A stretch of 64,000 bases of DNA from Teredinibacter haidensis (GCF_014211975.1 NZ_CP060084.1:4413001-4477000), one strand, 5' to 3'. Counted from the stretch's first letter, positions 34,400-43,622 are shown. The notes: a model not told the origin generated them from the sequence alone. A program made the numbers and translations.

Positions 34400-37399
34400 T
34401 CAGGACTTGCTCAACGGTCGACTAGTGTTACCTGTCGTGGCGTCAGATTCAAGGGCTGTGGGGAGCTTTATCACAAATTTTGTGCCCTTTTGTAACACTT
34501 TATCAACGGGACTAATAATATCCAGTAAGCCTTTATGTTCTTCCACGATACTGTAGACCATGGCCAGTCCAAGCCCCGTGCCCTCTCCAGGTTCTTTGGT
34601 GGTAAAGAAAGGCTCGAAAACTTGGTCCAATAAGTCTGTTGGTATCCCGGGGCCGTCGTCGGTGACGGTGATTTCCGCCCATTTCTGCAGCTGTGTGCCT
34701 GCAACGCGAATATTGCCACCATTTTCACATGCGTCGCGGGCATTGGATAGCAGGTTTACGAAGATCTGTATCAAGCGCTGGCTGTCGCCCCATACCTGCA
34801 GAGACTCATCAACCTCGTTGTGGAATATAACCTGGCCTCTCTTTTCTCGCTGCAGGCGAATAAGGTCGATGGCCTCCTGCGCACACACGTACAGATCTAC
34901 CTGCTGAAAGCCGGATTCTTGCTGTTCACCTGAGTGTGAAAAACTGACCAATGAGTGGACGATGCGGCTGACACGGTCTGTTTGCGAGAGGATGTGAGCG
35001 ACAGATTCAAGCAGCTCTTCATTGTCGGTTTCGTATTTCATGTTTTGAGCAAGGCAGGCAATGCCGGTAACCGGGTTGCCGATCTCGTGGGCCACTCCGG
35101 CGGCCAGTCGCCCGACAGATGCCAGTCGTTCGCTGTGCATCAGTTCTTTTTCGAGGAGCTGCATTTCCGTTACGTCTTCAATCAATATGACTTGTCCTTC
35201 AGCTTGGTAACTGACAGAGGAGGGGATCGAGGCCTGATGCAGGCTGATCCAGTGGGTGCGACCCGCCAGATCAACTTCCTGCTTGTAAAAATGGGCTGAG
35301 CTGGAGTTTGCGAATCGGTCCAGAAGTTCGCCCCAGGGCTCCAGAATTTCTGCCAGGTGTGAGCCGGTCACCGTTTCACTGGGAATGCCGGTGAGGCGCT
35401 CCATGGCGCTGTTCCACATTAGGACTTCCATATCTTTGCCCACCGAGCACACCGCCATTGGCAGCTCTTCCAGGGTGCGGCGATGGTAGAGGCGCAGGTT
35501 GTTGAGTTCTCCCGCGAGCCCGGTGAGGTGGTCGCGGTATTCATTGATGCGGCTTTCCATCAGGTTGATGTCGGCCACGCCTTCAATTTCCGGCACTTTG
35601 TAGGGGATGCTTCGGTCCATAATTTCCGTGGCCATGCTGATACCCATCAGGCCGGAGAGGTTGGCTTCAACTTCATCTCGAATTCGGCGCAGTGCGTAGG
35701 GGCGTCGCTCGCTGGCGCTCAAGCCCAGTTGTTCCAACGCGCGATCAACTTCCACGCGGGCGGTGGATTCGCCGATGCGATCGGTGAGTCGTTCTACTAG
35801 CTCCTCGGGCGCACGAATATCCAGTGCCATGCGAATGGGGTGGCTAAGCTCGTCCTCGGCGCACAGCTCGGCGCTATATTTTTCATCGTTGGATTGGTGG
35901 GTTGCCAGTGAGACGGTGACAAATATCAGGGTATTCAGGCCCAGTGACCAGAGGGTGAGTTGCCCCCAGTGGTCGATGCCAATGTTGAAGCTAATCTGGG
36001 CGAAGGACATAAGGACTTCCCGCTGATCTTGCAACATGGGAATTAGCAATCCGATTATCCAGATCACAATGCCGGTGAGAAGCCCGGCAACCAGACCATT
36101 GCGGTTGCCCCTCGACCAGTGGGCGACGGCAATAACGCCTGGTAAAAACTGCAGAGTGGCGATAAACGACGTGAGGGCGAGATCGGTCAGGTTGAAGCGG
36201 TTGGCGAGAATTTGGTAGAAACCGTAGCCGCATAGGATAACAACAGCGATAAGAACGCGGCGCATCCAGATCAATTGGCCGTAAATCTCCTGATGCGTGC
36301 GCAGAGGGGTAGCGGGCAGTATCCAGTGGTTGAGGATCATGGTGGCTATCGCTAGAGATATGGCGACGATGGCGCCCGTTGCGGCCGAGAGGCCAGCAAC
36401 AAACGAAATAACAGTGAAGGTCGGGCTGCCGGAGGCGATGGGTATCGCCAGGGGGAAATATTCTGTTGGGAACCCGTCGCCCAGCTTTAATCCTGCCCAC
36501 AGTATGGGGAAAATAGGTAGTGCCATAATCAGCAGGAATAGAGGGAATGCCCAGCTGAGGGTGTTGGTGACATTTTTGACCGGGTTTTCCACTACAGTCA
36601 TATGGAAAATGTGCGGCATGGAAACCGCCGTGGCGATAAAAACCAGTAATAGCGTGTGTGCAGACTGGTTGCTGGTAGGGGTGTTTAGGTCTCGTAGGTG
36701 CTCGGGGTTGTTCATCAACCATTCGTCTAAACCGTCAAAACCGGAAAATACCTTGTAAATGGCGAACAGGCCTATGGCGCATAGGCCAAATACCTTCACC
36801 AGGGATTCAAAGGCCATGGAGGTTATCAGCCCTTTGTGGTGTTCTCGATTCGATCCGAACACCATGGCAAATCCCGCTACAAATACGCAGTAAACCAGCG
36901 CCATTAACTGTCGCGAATCAAAGTGCTGGCTGGACATGGCTATACTGCTGCCGTTGTTGTGGGTAAGAATATGGATGGTGTCGGCTACGGCCTGAATTTG
37001 AAGGGCAATCAAGGGAGCCATAGCAAGCGCCATACACAGGGTTGCTAGGCCGCCAACTCCGTGGCTGTGGTAGCGGAAGGTCAGTAGGTCGGCGGTGGAG
37101 TTGATCTGAAATCGCCTTGCTAGCTCCATAAAGGGTTTAAGGGCAACGGGTGCAAATAGAAAGAGCGCGCCGGTGCCAATGTAATAGACCAGGGCGCCAT
37201 AACCGAAATTCCGTGCCAGGTCGATCACGCCATAGAATGCCCAGGCGCTGGCAAAGATTCCCAGGGAGAAGATATAAGTTACGGGGTGGCGAACAATACG
37301 CTGGCTGATTAACCCCTTTTCGGTGCAATAAGCGATGGCAAAGAGAACGCTAAGGTAGCTTAGGCAAATTAATCCGACTTGAAAAAAACTGAAGGTCAT
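34400..37399 (-). CDS. cbrA: Sensor histidine kinase CbrA with SSS-transporter domain
   Basis: 999-residue membrane kinase. The first about 500 residues form a sodium/solute symporter-like domain with about 13 helices. A linking STAC-type helical region, a PAS domain (about 650-770, RTLEELPMAVCSVGKDMEVLMWNSAMERLTG), HisKA with phospho-acceptor His771 in GVAHEIGNPVTG, and a HATPase domain (DDGPGIP, FFTTKEPGEGTGLGLAMVYSIVEEHKG) follow. In Pseudomonas the transporter part takes up histidine and the kinase drives CbrB and CrcZ. It overlaps the small upstream gene by 4 nt (ATGA), so the set is co-translated. Confidence 0.95.
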   Translation of the reverse strand: MTFSFFQVGLICLSYLSVLFAIAYCTEKGLISQRIVRHPVTYIFSLGIFASAWAFYGVIDLARNFGYGALVYYIGTGALFLFAPVALKPFMELARRFQINSTADLLTFRYHSHGVGGLATLCMALAMAPLIALQIQAVADTIHILTHNNGSSIAMSSQHFDSRQLMALVYCVFVAGFAMVFGSNREHHKGLITSMAFESLVKVFGLCAIGLFAIYKVFSGFDGLDEWLMNNPEHLRDLNTPTSNQSAHTLLLVFIATAVSMPHIFHMTVVENPVKNVTNTLSWAFPLFLLIMALPIFPILWAGLKLGDGFPTEYFPLAIPIASGSPTFTVISFVAGLSAATGAIVAISLAIATMILNHWILPATPLRTHQEIYGQLIWMRRVLIAVVILCGYGFYQILANRFNLTDLALTSFIATLQFLPGVIAVAHWSRGNRNGLVAGLLTGIVIWIIGLLIPMLQDQREVLMSFAQISFNIGIDHWGQLTLWSLGLNTLIFVTVSLATHQSNDEKYSAELCAEDELSHPIRMALDIRAPEELVERLTDRIGESTARVEVDRALEQLGLSASERRPYALRRIRDEVEANLSGLMGISMATEIMDRSIPYKVPEIEGVADINLMESRINEYRDHLTGLAGELNNLRLYHRRTLEELPMAVCSVGKDMEVLMWNSAMERLTGIPSETVTGSHLAEILEPWGELLDRFANSSSAHFYKQEVDLAGRTHWISLHQASIPSSVSYQAEGQVILIEDVTEMQLLEKELMHSERLASVGRLAAGVAHEIGNPVTGIACLAQNMKYETDNEELLESVAHILSQTDRVSRIVHSLVSFSHSGEQQESGFQQVDLYVCAQEAIDLIRLQREKRGQVIFHNEVDESLQVWGDSQRLIQIFVNLLSNARDACENGGNIRVAGTQLQKWAEITVTDDGPGIPTDLLDQVFEPFFTTKEPGEGTGLGLAMVYSIVEEHKGLLDIISPVDKVLQKGTKFVIKLPTALESDATTGNTSRPLSKS

Positions 37400-37584
37400 G
37401 GAGTGTCAACTTTGTCTTGTTGTGGCTTTCTGTCCTGGATGAAGTAGGCGATAACTATGATTAATAGCCAGATCAGGTAGGGGCGATACCAGCCACCATC
37501 CGGGTGAATAACCCAGCTCAATAGGGTGGGTGAAAAAATATAGACCATTAGCAGTAGCAGTAGCAGGGGGCGTTGTCGTTTCAT
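37396..37584 (-). CDS. cbrX: Small membrane protein upstream of cbrA (CbrX-like)
   Basis: 62 residues with two hydrophobic stretches (about 5-24 and 35-50) separated by HPDGGWYRPY, and a charged hydrophilic tail (QDRKPQQDKVDTP). Its stop overlaps the cbrA start as ATGA, so cbrA translation is coupled to it. Pseudomonas genomes have a small coupled gene, cbrX, in the same place; the size and topology fit. Its function is not settled: it may set CbrA expression or join the transporter-kinase in the membrane. Confidence 0.75.
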   Translation of the reverse strand: MKRQRPLLLLLLMVYIFSPTLLSWVIHPDGGWYRPYLIWLLIIVIAYFIQDRKPQQDKVDTP

Positions 37585-37638
37585 TCTTAATCCTCGCTGG
37601 CGGGGAATTGTAACTCAATAATTATCCCCGCTAGGGCG

Positions 37639-38580
37639 TTATTGTGGGCTCGCCATCACTGGGTGCCTGGAAATCTTGTTCAGTTGCCACTGATTTTGCG
37701 CCCAGTGAAGCGTTTCGGTGAGGCTCGCTCGAGCCAACTGTTGTTCGTCCTTATGGTTGGCGAGGCCAAGTAACCGGCAGGCGGTGGCGAGATTCTGCGA
37801 GGCCTGTACTGGATCTACAGGGTGGGCGTGATTCTGCTTGCTTAATTTGTTGCCGCTGGTATCGGTAATAATGGGGATATGACCGTATTGGGGCGGCGTT
37901 GCGTCGAGAATATAAAATAGCAGTCGTTGTTTTACCGTGGTGTTGAGTAGATCTGCGCCGCGCACAATATGGGTAACCCCTTGAGCTATATCGTCTGCTA
38001 CGACGGCGAGCTGATAGGCAAACAGGCCGTCTTTTCGGTGAATAACAAAGTCATCATTCTCGTGAAGTGGGTCGTTGTGCTGACCTAGAACATTATCGAT
38101 AAAGCTATCCAGGGTTTCTCGCTGGTATTCTTTGAGGTGGTGCAGGGCGCGCTGGAGGTTGATACGCATGGCCGCGGGCTGCTCCCGACTAGGTGCATGT
38201 TGCAAACAGTGGCCATCGTAGTAGCCGCCAAGTACCTTTAATCGCGCGCGAGTACAGTTGCAGGGGTAGCAGAGTCCGCGTTTAGCGAGTGTGTCCAGGA
38301 TGTCGTGGTAGGCTTGGCTGCGCTGGCTTTGGTAAAGAACCGGTTTATCCGAGTGCAGGCCGTGTGCTTCAAGGCAGTCGAGAATAAGTTTATCCGCACC
38401 CGGTTGTTCGCGCGGGGGGTCGATATCCTCCATACGCACCAGCCATGTGCCGTTGTTGGCGCGAGCGTCGAGATAGCTTGCCAGGGCGCAGACCAGAGAC
38501 CCTTGGTGTAAAGGGCCGGATGGCGAGGGCGCAAACCGGCCAACATAGTTGTTGGCCTGAGGAGCGTTGGGTGTAAGCAA
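37639..38580 (-). CDS. gluQ: Glutamyl-Q tRNA(Asp) synthetase
   Basis: Class I aminoacyl-tRNA synthetase fragment that attaches glutamate to the queuosine base at position 34 of tRNA(Asp). 313 residues. The N-terminal YVGRFAPSPSGPLHQGSLVCALASY holds the HIGH-like HQGS; a zinc knuckle CYPCNCTRARL with later YYDGHC follows; the KMSKS-like motif is NKLSKQ. There is no anticodon-binding domain, as expected. The start appears to be a TTG at 38580, since no later start would keep the family N-terminus. It follows dksA, as in Pseudomonas and enterics. Confidence 0.94.
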   Translation of the reverse strand: MLTPNAPQANNYVGRFAPSPSGPLHQGSLVCALASYLDARANNGTWLVRMEDIDPPREQPGADKLILDCLEAHGLHSDKPVLYQSQRSQAYHDILDTLAKRGLCYPCNCTRARLKVLGGYYDGHCLQHAPSREQPAAMRINLQRALHHLKEYQRETLDSFIDNVLGQHNDPLHENDDFVIHRKDGLFAYQLAVVADDIAQGVTHIVRGADLLNTTVKQRLLFYILDATPPQYGHIPIITDTSGNKLSKQNHAHPVDPVQASQNLATACRLLGLANHKDEQQLARASLTETLHWAQNQWQLNKISRHPVMASPQ

Positions 38581-38610
38581 AGCGGTGTTGCTGAGCCTTG
38601 TGTCAAAGGG

Positions 38611-39051
38611 TTACAGGGTTGTTTGCTTTTCTTTAATTTCGTCGATGGTTTTACAGTCGACACACTGTGTTGCCGTTGGTCGTGCTTCTAGGCGGCGAAC
38701 GCCAATATCCACACCGCAGGCTTCGCAGTAACCGTAGTCGTCTGTTTCCAGTAGCTCGAGGGTGCTGTCGATTTTCTTGATCAGCTTGCGTTCCCTGTCG
38801 CGTGTACGTAGCTCCAGGCTGAACTCTTCTTCCTGGCTGGCTCGGTCTGCGGGATCTGGAAAGTTGGCAGCTTCGTCTTTCATGTGACTAACGGTGCGAT
38901 CCACTTCTTCCATCAGCTCGTGTTTCCAAGCGAGTAACAATTCGCGGAAATGGGCTTTCTGGTTGTCGTTCATGTACTCTTCGTCTTTCTTCTCCTGGTA
39001 AGCAGGGATATCGCGAAAGGCAAAGTTTGTTTTAGCTTGAGATTCCGGCAT
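38611..39051 (-). CDS. dksA: RNA polymerase-binding transcription factor DksA
   Basis: Enters the RNA polymerase secondary channel and, with ppGpp, directs the stringent response. 146 residues (E. coli 151). The coiled-coil tip motif DxxDxA is intact (Asp66, Asp69, Ala71 in FPDPADRAS). Four cysteines form the zinc site (CEACG and CVDC), so this is the zinc-binding DksA, not the cysteine-poor DksA2. Its context before gluQ is conserved. The adjoining 39052-39328 holds its promoter region and that of sfsA; no clear elements were identified. Confidence 0.97.
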   Translation of the reverse strand: MPESQAKTNFAFRDIPAYQEKKDEEYMNDNQKAHFRELLLAWKHELMEEVDRTVSHMKDEAANFPDPADRASQEEEFSLELRTRDRERKLIKKIDSTLELLETDDYGYCEACGVDIGVRRLEARPTATQCVDCKTIDEIKEKQTTL

Positions 39052-39328
39052 AGCTTATTTGCGCCTCATTGCTGAATAATCGCAGTCAAATGGGGGTTGG
39101 TTCTTTTTTTTCAAGGCCACGTAACAGGGTTTTCCCATATTTGGGCTGCCCAGGATTTCGATCACCAGACTGATAAGCGCCGAAATCAAGCGGAGAAAAT
39201 TACCAGATTCGGTTTTTAGGCGCTAGCTTTTTCGTCTCGCTGGACGCTAATTGAAGGTGTTGGGGGGGTGAGGGGCTGCTAAACTGCCGCCCCTTTGTCG
39301 TTCAAACCTTTGCCTCGCAGGTACTTTC

Positions 39329-40045
39329 ATGCACTTCGAACCGCCTTTAATCAAAGCCAGGCTACTAAAGCGTTACAAGCGATTTCTCGCCGATGTGGTA
39401 TTGGATAACGGTGAGGAACTGACCGTTCACTGTCCTAACACGGGCAGTATGAAGAATTGTATTGTTGAAAATTCAACCTGTTATCTGTCGGATTCCAATA
39501 ACCCAAAACGCAAATATCGTTATACCTGGGAGTTGGCGACAACACCCGATGGCAATCTGGCGCGGATCAATAGCGCCACGGCCAATGCTTTGGTGGCAGA
39601 GGCAATAGAGGGGGGCGTGATTGCGGAGCTGAGCGGCTACCCAAGCCTTCAGCGCGAGCAAAAATACGGGCAGGAGGGCAGTCGGATAGACCTGTTGTTA
39701 TTGTCTGAGGCGCAGCGTTGCTATGTGGAAGTGAAAAGTGTCACTCTTGCGGTAGATGATCGTCAGGGGCTTTTTCCCGATGCCGTCAGTAGTCGAGCGA
39801 GCAAGCATTTACGTGAGCTGATGGCTATGCGCCGTCAGGGGTATCGAGCGGTGCTGTTTTACTGCGTGCAACATACGGGGATTGACCGGGTTTCGCCAGC
39901 CGATGAAATAGACCCTGAATATGGGCGTTTGCTTCGAGATGCCGTGAGCGCGGGAGTGGAGGTGTTGGCCTATCGCGCGGATATCTCTCCCGAAAGTATC
40001 CAATTACAGTGTTCGCTGCCAGTGGTTCTTGAGTTGAATACTTAA
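39329..40045 (+). CDS. sfsA: Sugar fermentation stimulation protein homologue
   Basis: 238 residues. The N-terminal OB-like part (ARLLKRYKRFLADVVLDNGEELTVHCPNTGSM) is followed by a PD-(D/E)XK nuclease-like core: EGSRIDLLL and CYVEVKSVTL supply the acidic and lysine residues, then FPDAVSSRASKHLRELM. Family role is unclear; E. coli SfsA was linked to maltose gene expression and binds DNA non-specifically. Plus strand, convergent with the Rieske gene by a 4-nt overlap. Confidence 0.95.
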   Translation: MHFEPPLIKARLLKRYKRFLADVVLDNGEELTVHCPNTGSMKNCIVENSTCYLSDSNNPKRKYRYTWELATTPDGNLARINSATANALVAEAIEGGVIAELSGYPSLQREQKYGQEGSRIDLLLLSEAQRCYVEVKSVTLAVDDRQGLFPDAVSSRASKHLRELMAMRRQGYRAVLFYCVQHTGIDRVSPADEIDPEYGRLLRDAVSAGVEVLAYRADISPESIQLQCSLPVVLELNT

Positions 40046-40362
40046 TCTGCCGAATAGACGCTGGTCTGGTCGCAGTGTATTGCTATGGGTTTTAGGGCGT
40101 CCCCGCTGCAGGGGCCGGATATGCACTCGCCGGTTTCAATCAGAAACAGTGCGCCATGAGTTGAGCATTCAATCAGTTCGCCTTCGGTATCCAGGAACTG
40201 GTTTGGTTGCCAGTCAAGGGGAATGCCTAAGTGTGGGCATGAATTTCTATAGGCGTAAATTTCACCGTCTTTACGAATGGCGAACCCCGATGTCTCACCG
40301 GCCCCGAATACCATGGCTTCTCCTTCGTGCAGCTCTGCCAAGTCAAACAGCTTAGTTGCCAC
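40042..40362 (-). CDS. Rieske [2Fe-2S] ferredoxin-like protein
   Basis: 106-residue small Rieske protein. The two cluster-binding boxes are CPHLG (Cys42, His44) and CSTHG (Cys66, His69), the classical CxH...CxxH pattern. No transmembrane anchor or partner oxygenase is present, so it resembles cytosolic biphenyl-dioxygenase-type or NirD-like electron carriers. A role as a general redox carrier is inferred. It lies 17 nt downstream of the TfoX-C gene and is probably co-transcribed with it. Confidence 0.9.
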   Translation of the reverse strand: MATKLFDLAELHEGEAMVFGAGETSGFAIRKDGEIYAYRNSCPHLGIPLDWQPNQFLDTEGELIECSTHGALFLIETGECISGPCSGDALKPIAIHCDQTSVYSAD

Positions 40363-40379
40363 AAAGAATACCTGTTGGC

Positions 40380-40679
40380 TCAGGTGCTGGTAGCACTTTC
40401 GGATTGACGCGCCTCTTCGACCAGCTGTGCTTTAAGGTCGGGAGACAAATCATTCCAATGGACATCCATTAGTGCGCCCTGCAATGCATAAAGCATGACT
40501 TTAGATACATGGATACCGCGTGCTTTAATACGGCAGTAAGCCTCGACGGCACCCATTTGGGATAAGTCATCGTAGTTGTTAATGCCAATAGCTTGAAGGA
40601 TATTTACCGAGGCCATTCCCAGGTTTTTAAGCCCGAGTAACTCTCCTTGCATGCCTTGGTTACCGTTGATGGAAGTCAT
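40380..40679 (-). CDS. TfoX C-terminal domain protein
   Basis: 99 residues containing only the C-terminal half of TfoX/Sxy-type proteins: GLKNLGMASVNILQAIGINNYDDLSQMGAVEAYCRIKARG, a helix-hairpin-helix-like fold, followed by LYALQGALMDVHWNDL. Full-length TfoX promotes competence gene expression through CRP; stand-alone C-terminal proteins are common in marine gammaproteobacteria and have no set role. It is upstream of the Rieske gene, minus strand. Confidence 0.85.
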   Translation of the reverse strand: MTSINGNQGMQGELLGLKNLGMASVNILQAIGINNYDDLSQMGAVEAYCRIKARGIHVSKVMLYALQGALMDVHWNDLSPDLKAQLVEEARQSESATST

Positions 40680-40936
40680 CAGGTCCGATCTCCCAGAGTA
40701 TTATTATTAGAATGTGTGGGGTTTTGGCGAAAAAAAAGATCCGTATATAAGCGGCAGGTACATTTACTTATTATTGTGCTAGCGGTACCTTCTGCCACCG
40801 TAAGTGCCTCCTTCTAGCAGTAAAAACTTGCTTGAATACCGGTAAAACATAGGGCCGGTTGGTAAGAGGTTTAGTTGCCAATTGCGACCAATAATACAGA
40901 CTTATGACATTATGGCAATTGGTTTGAGGGGAAATA

Positions 40937-41650
40937 ATGAGCAAAATGAAAGGATTTTGCATGGTTTCGGCCAGTTTTGAGCAGGTGATTGGGCGTGATA
41001 GCAGCTATATCGATTTTGAATCTCTAGAGCGGCCGGTTCACCGCGAGCTGGTTCCCGAGTTTCTGTCGCTAAAATCAGCCGCGCGAGGAGCGGGCTTTGA
41101 TCTGCGTATCGCAAGCGGCTTTCGTGATTTTGAGCGGCAGCTAACAATCTGGAATCAAAAGGCAGAAGGGAAGCGACCCTTGCTGGATGCGCAGGGGAGG
41201 GAGCTTGAATATACTGCTCTGCCGCCGGATCAGGTGTTAAGTAGCATATTGCGTTGGTCGGCATTGCCGGGAGCGTCGCGTCACCATTGGGGCAGTGATA
41301 TTGATATTTACGACGCAGCAGCAGTTGATGACGGTTACGTTGTGCAGCTAACAGGCGCAGAATGTGAAAGCGGCGGTCCTTTCGCGCCCTTCCACTGTTG
41401 GTTAACCGAGTATTTGGCTGGACAATCAGCATTTTTCCGTCCATATGATAGTGACATGGGCGGTGTTTCACCTGAACCATGGCATTTAAGCTATCGCCCG
41501 TTGGCGCAAAAATACGGTTTGGCTATGGATGCACGTGCGCTATACGCCGTGCTGGAAAGTGTGAATTTGGGTTTGCGCGACCTTGTGCTAGCCCGGTTTG
41601 ATGAAATATTTCAACGCTATGTTCTGAATTTGGGGAGCCTTAAGAGATAA
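40937..41650 (+). CDS. M15-family D-alanyl-D-alanine carboxypeptidase (VanY type)
   Basis: 237-residue zinc peptidase trimming peptidoglycan peptides. The zinc motif SRHHWGSDIDIYD (His and Asp ligands) and the second box EPWHLSYRP (catalytic Glu and zinc His) are both present, as is SGFRDFERQ. There is no clear N-terminal signal peptide from the chosen ATG, which has AGGGG 7 nt upstream, so it may be cytosolic and act on recycled peptides; this is inference. The C-terminal helix region (from about 195) is unassigned. The HAD gene follows 3 nt later. Confidence 0.88.
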   Translation: MSKMKGFCMVSASFEQVIGRDSSYIDFESLERPVHRELVPEFLSLKSAARGAGFDLRIASGFRDFERQLTIWNQKAEGKRPLLDAQGRELEYTALPPDQVLSSILRWSALPGASRHHWGSDIDIYDAAAVDDGYVVQLTGAECESGGPFAPFHCWLTEYLAGQSAFFRPYDSDMGGVSPEPWHLSYRPLAQKYGLAMDARALYAVLESVNLGLRDLVLARFDEIFQRYVLNLGSLKR

Positions 41651-41653
41651 GCT

Positions 41654-42313
41654 ATGTTAGTGATTTTTGATTGTGATGGTGTGTTAGTTGATAGTGAGAG
41701 CTTGGCTTCAGTTGTGTTTTCTGAGATGTTGGCAACGAAGGGTATAGTGTTCTCACCGACAGATTGTTACCGCCAGTTCCATGGCCACTCCATGGCCTAC
41801 TGTTATGCTTGGCTGGAAGAAAACTTTAATGTCCTTTTGCCTGAGGATTTTGGCGAACAGCTGGCGTTAGCAACACAGAAGCGTTTTGCTATGGATCTTA
41901 AATCTGTGCAGGGGGTAGGCGATGTGCTGGTATGGCTGCAGGAGCGTAATATTGCTTTCTGCGTTGCCTCCAACGGAGCGCATAAGAAAATAAACCACTC
42001 GCTGTCTGTTACCGGGCTCGACCATTTTTTTAGCGACTTTCCGGCGAACACCGTTCGCCGCTTTAGCGTTGAGGATGTCGAACACGGTAAGCCTGCGCCC
42101 GATTTGTTTCTGCACGCGGCCGATGCTGTCGGCGTACCACCGTCTTTTTGCGTGGTTGTTGAAGATTCTGCCTCTGGCTTTGCGGCGGCGGAGGCTGCAG
42201 GCATGAGGTTGATAAAGTATCTCCCGGATGCGTCTCCTCAGGCGCAAGAAGAGGATTCACGGATTTGTCTGTCGATGCTGGAAGTGTTGGATACGTTACA
42301 GAAGGGAATCTAG
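41654..42313 (+). CDS. HAD-superfamily phosphatase (YieH/beta-PGM-like)
   Basis: 219 residues with the full HAD set: FDCDGVLVDSE (nucleophile and acid Asp, 6-16), CVASNGAHKK (motif II), KPAPDLFLHAA (motif III Lys) and VVEDSASGFAAAEAAGM (motif IV). The helical cap places it in subfamily I with sugar-phosphate phosphatases such as E. coli YieH and YfbT. The true substrate is unknown. It starts 3 nt after the M15 peptidase gene and is likely in one transcript with it. Confidence 0.88.
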   Translation: MLVIFDCDGVLVDSESLASVVFSEMLATKGIVFSPTDCYRQFHGHSMAYCYAWLEENFNVLLPEDFGEQLALATQKRFAMDLKSVQGVGDVLVWLQERNIAFCVASNGAHKKINHSLSVTGLDHFFSDFPANTVRRFSVEDVEHGKPAPDLFLHAADAVGVPPSFCVVVEDSASGFAAAEAAGMRLIKYLPDASPQAQEEDSRICLSMLEVLDTLQKGI

Positions 42314-42329
42314 AGGCGGTTAACAGACT

Positions 42330-42638
42330 CTAATTTGAGCGGGACTTACCCCGTTGCTTGGTGGTGGTCATATTGTGCTCTTTTAACCACTTGAGCACCG
42401 ATTGTCGGCTCGCGAGCATGGCACGATAGGTGTTGAGTACTGTTTCGTTGGGGGCTTTCATGGCCTCCATGCGTTGTATGCGATCCCTGAGAAATGCAAT
42501 GTCATCGCTGATTTTGGTTGTTACCGCATTAACATGAATACGTTGCTGTCCAACGGCAAGTAGTTTGTCAGGAGTATTGGAATCTACCGCGTCGGATGCG
42601 GTATTGTTTTGGGGGGCGTTGGTTTTCATAGTGCTCAC
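42330..42638 (-). CDS. Conserved hypothetical protein, helical
   Basis: 102 residues, no family recognised. The N-terminal 25 residues are polar and disordered; the central part (HVNAVTTKISDDIAFLRDRIQRMEAM) and the following helix (VLNTYRAMLASRQSVLKWLKEHN) suggest a two-helix or coiled-coil protein; the C-terminus is basic. The start may be GTG at 42638 or ATG at 42629. It is convergent with the HAD gene. Its helical regularity and codon use support a real cytosolic protein of unknown role. Confidence 0.6.
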   Translation of the reverse strand: MSTMKTNAPQNNTASDAVDSNTPDKLLAVGQQRIHVNAVTTKISDDIAFLRDRIQRMEAMKAPNETVLNTYRAMLASRQSVLKWLKEHNMTTTKQRGKSRSN

Positions 42639-42863
42639 ATCTCTACAAGCGAGGGAAATAACGCTTCCTCGATGTTCATCCTTGAATTCGATTGCTAAGA
42701 TTAAGAGTATGGATAGATTTACGAGATTCGCTAGCGGCCATCCACGCCAATATGTGTGAGATATTACCCATAGTGTAGGGAAATGAAGTTTTTGGTGGTG
42801 GCAGTAGCGACTATTTATATTTTATTGCTCTTATAGAGTAATCTTTCGGCTAGAGAGTGTTCT

Positions 42864-43592
42864 ATGTCCTCTGAAGTAGAAAAGTACGATCTGGTTTTTC
42901 GTGGAGACTTGGCAAAGGGTGTTGAGCAGGCTGTTGCCAAGCGAAACCTTGCTCAGCTTTTTAAGATTGATGCGGTTAAAGTAGATGCCCTGTTCAGTGG
43001 CAAAGCGGTTGTGCTTAAGCGAAATTTGTCGCTGGACGCGGCAAGCAAGTATCGGGTCGCGATTAAAAAGGCCGGTGCTCTGGTTGAGCTAAGCCAGCAG
43101 CAGGCGAGAAAAGTTAAGCCGCAAGGGCGAGCGACTTTTGCTGTGCCGGAATCTCCGGCCGGCTCGGCTGAGATGGGTGCTATTCCCGGAACGGAGTCTG
43201 TGGCGGCCGATGCTGATGCAGTGGCGGCCAAAGCAGACGCTCAGGGTTTTGAGTTGGCTCCCCCAGGTGTCTATCTACTGGCGGTGGGCGAGCAAAAAAT
43301 CGTTGAAGCGGTTGATATTGATATTTCAGGGCTTTCGCTGAGAGAAAACGACGGTAACCTGCTGAGCGACGACGAGTACGTTCGTGATGTTGCTGCGGAT
43401 TTCGATTTGCCGGAAATCGATTTGGCTGAGGCGGGTGCAGACGTTTTGAGACCGGAAGAAAGGAAAATTGTTGAGGCAGTTGCGGTCGATCTCAGCGGGA
43501 TGTCGCTTGCCAGCCCTGGCGAAAAACTTGCTCCCGAAAAACCAGCCCCACCGCCGCCGCCGGATATCAGCGGAATCACACTTAAAGAATAA
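42864..43592 (+). CDS. Hypothetical protein with repeated VEAV-DISG motif
   Basis: 242 residues. The N-terminal about 75 residues (YDLVFRGDLAKGVE...LFSGKAVVLKRNLSLDAASKYRVAIKKAGALVEL) match the short ferredoxin-like domain that in other gammaproteobacteria precedes membrane domains. Here it is followed by an Ala/Pro linker and three copies of a peptide: KIVEAVDIDISGLSL (about 146-160), KIVEAVAVDLSGMSL (about 206-220) and a final DISGITL near the C-terminus. No membrane segment is seen. The repeats look like docking or assembly motifs. Function unknown; single gene, divergent from the gene at 42330-42638. Confidence 0.65.
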   Translation: MSSEVEKYDLVFRGDLAKGVEQAVAKRNLAQLFKIDAVKVDALFSGKAVVLKRNLSLDAASKYRVAIKKAGALVELSQQQARKVKPQGRATFAVPESPAGSAEMGAIPGTESVAADADAVAAKADAQGFELAPPGVYLLAVGEQKIVEAVDIDISGLSLRENDGNLLSDDEYVRDVAADFDLPEIDLAEAGADVLRPEERKIVEAVAVDLSGMSLASPGEKLAPEKPAPPPPPDISGITLKE

Positions 43593-43622
43593 ATGCTTCC
43601 GCCGGCTGGTGATTCATAGCAA

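Noticed and set aside
35991..36722. Minus-strand 243-codon frame inside cbrA
   Set aside because: Shadow of the transporter domain coding region; His/Pro/Arg-rich and not protein-like.
39250..39300. AGGGGC/GCCCCT inverted repeat before sfsA
   Set aside because: Only 6 bp with a long loop, no T run of note; too weak to call a terminator or riboswitch.
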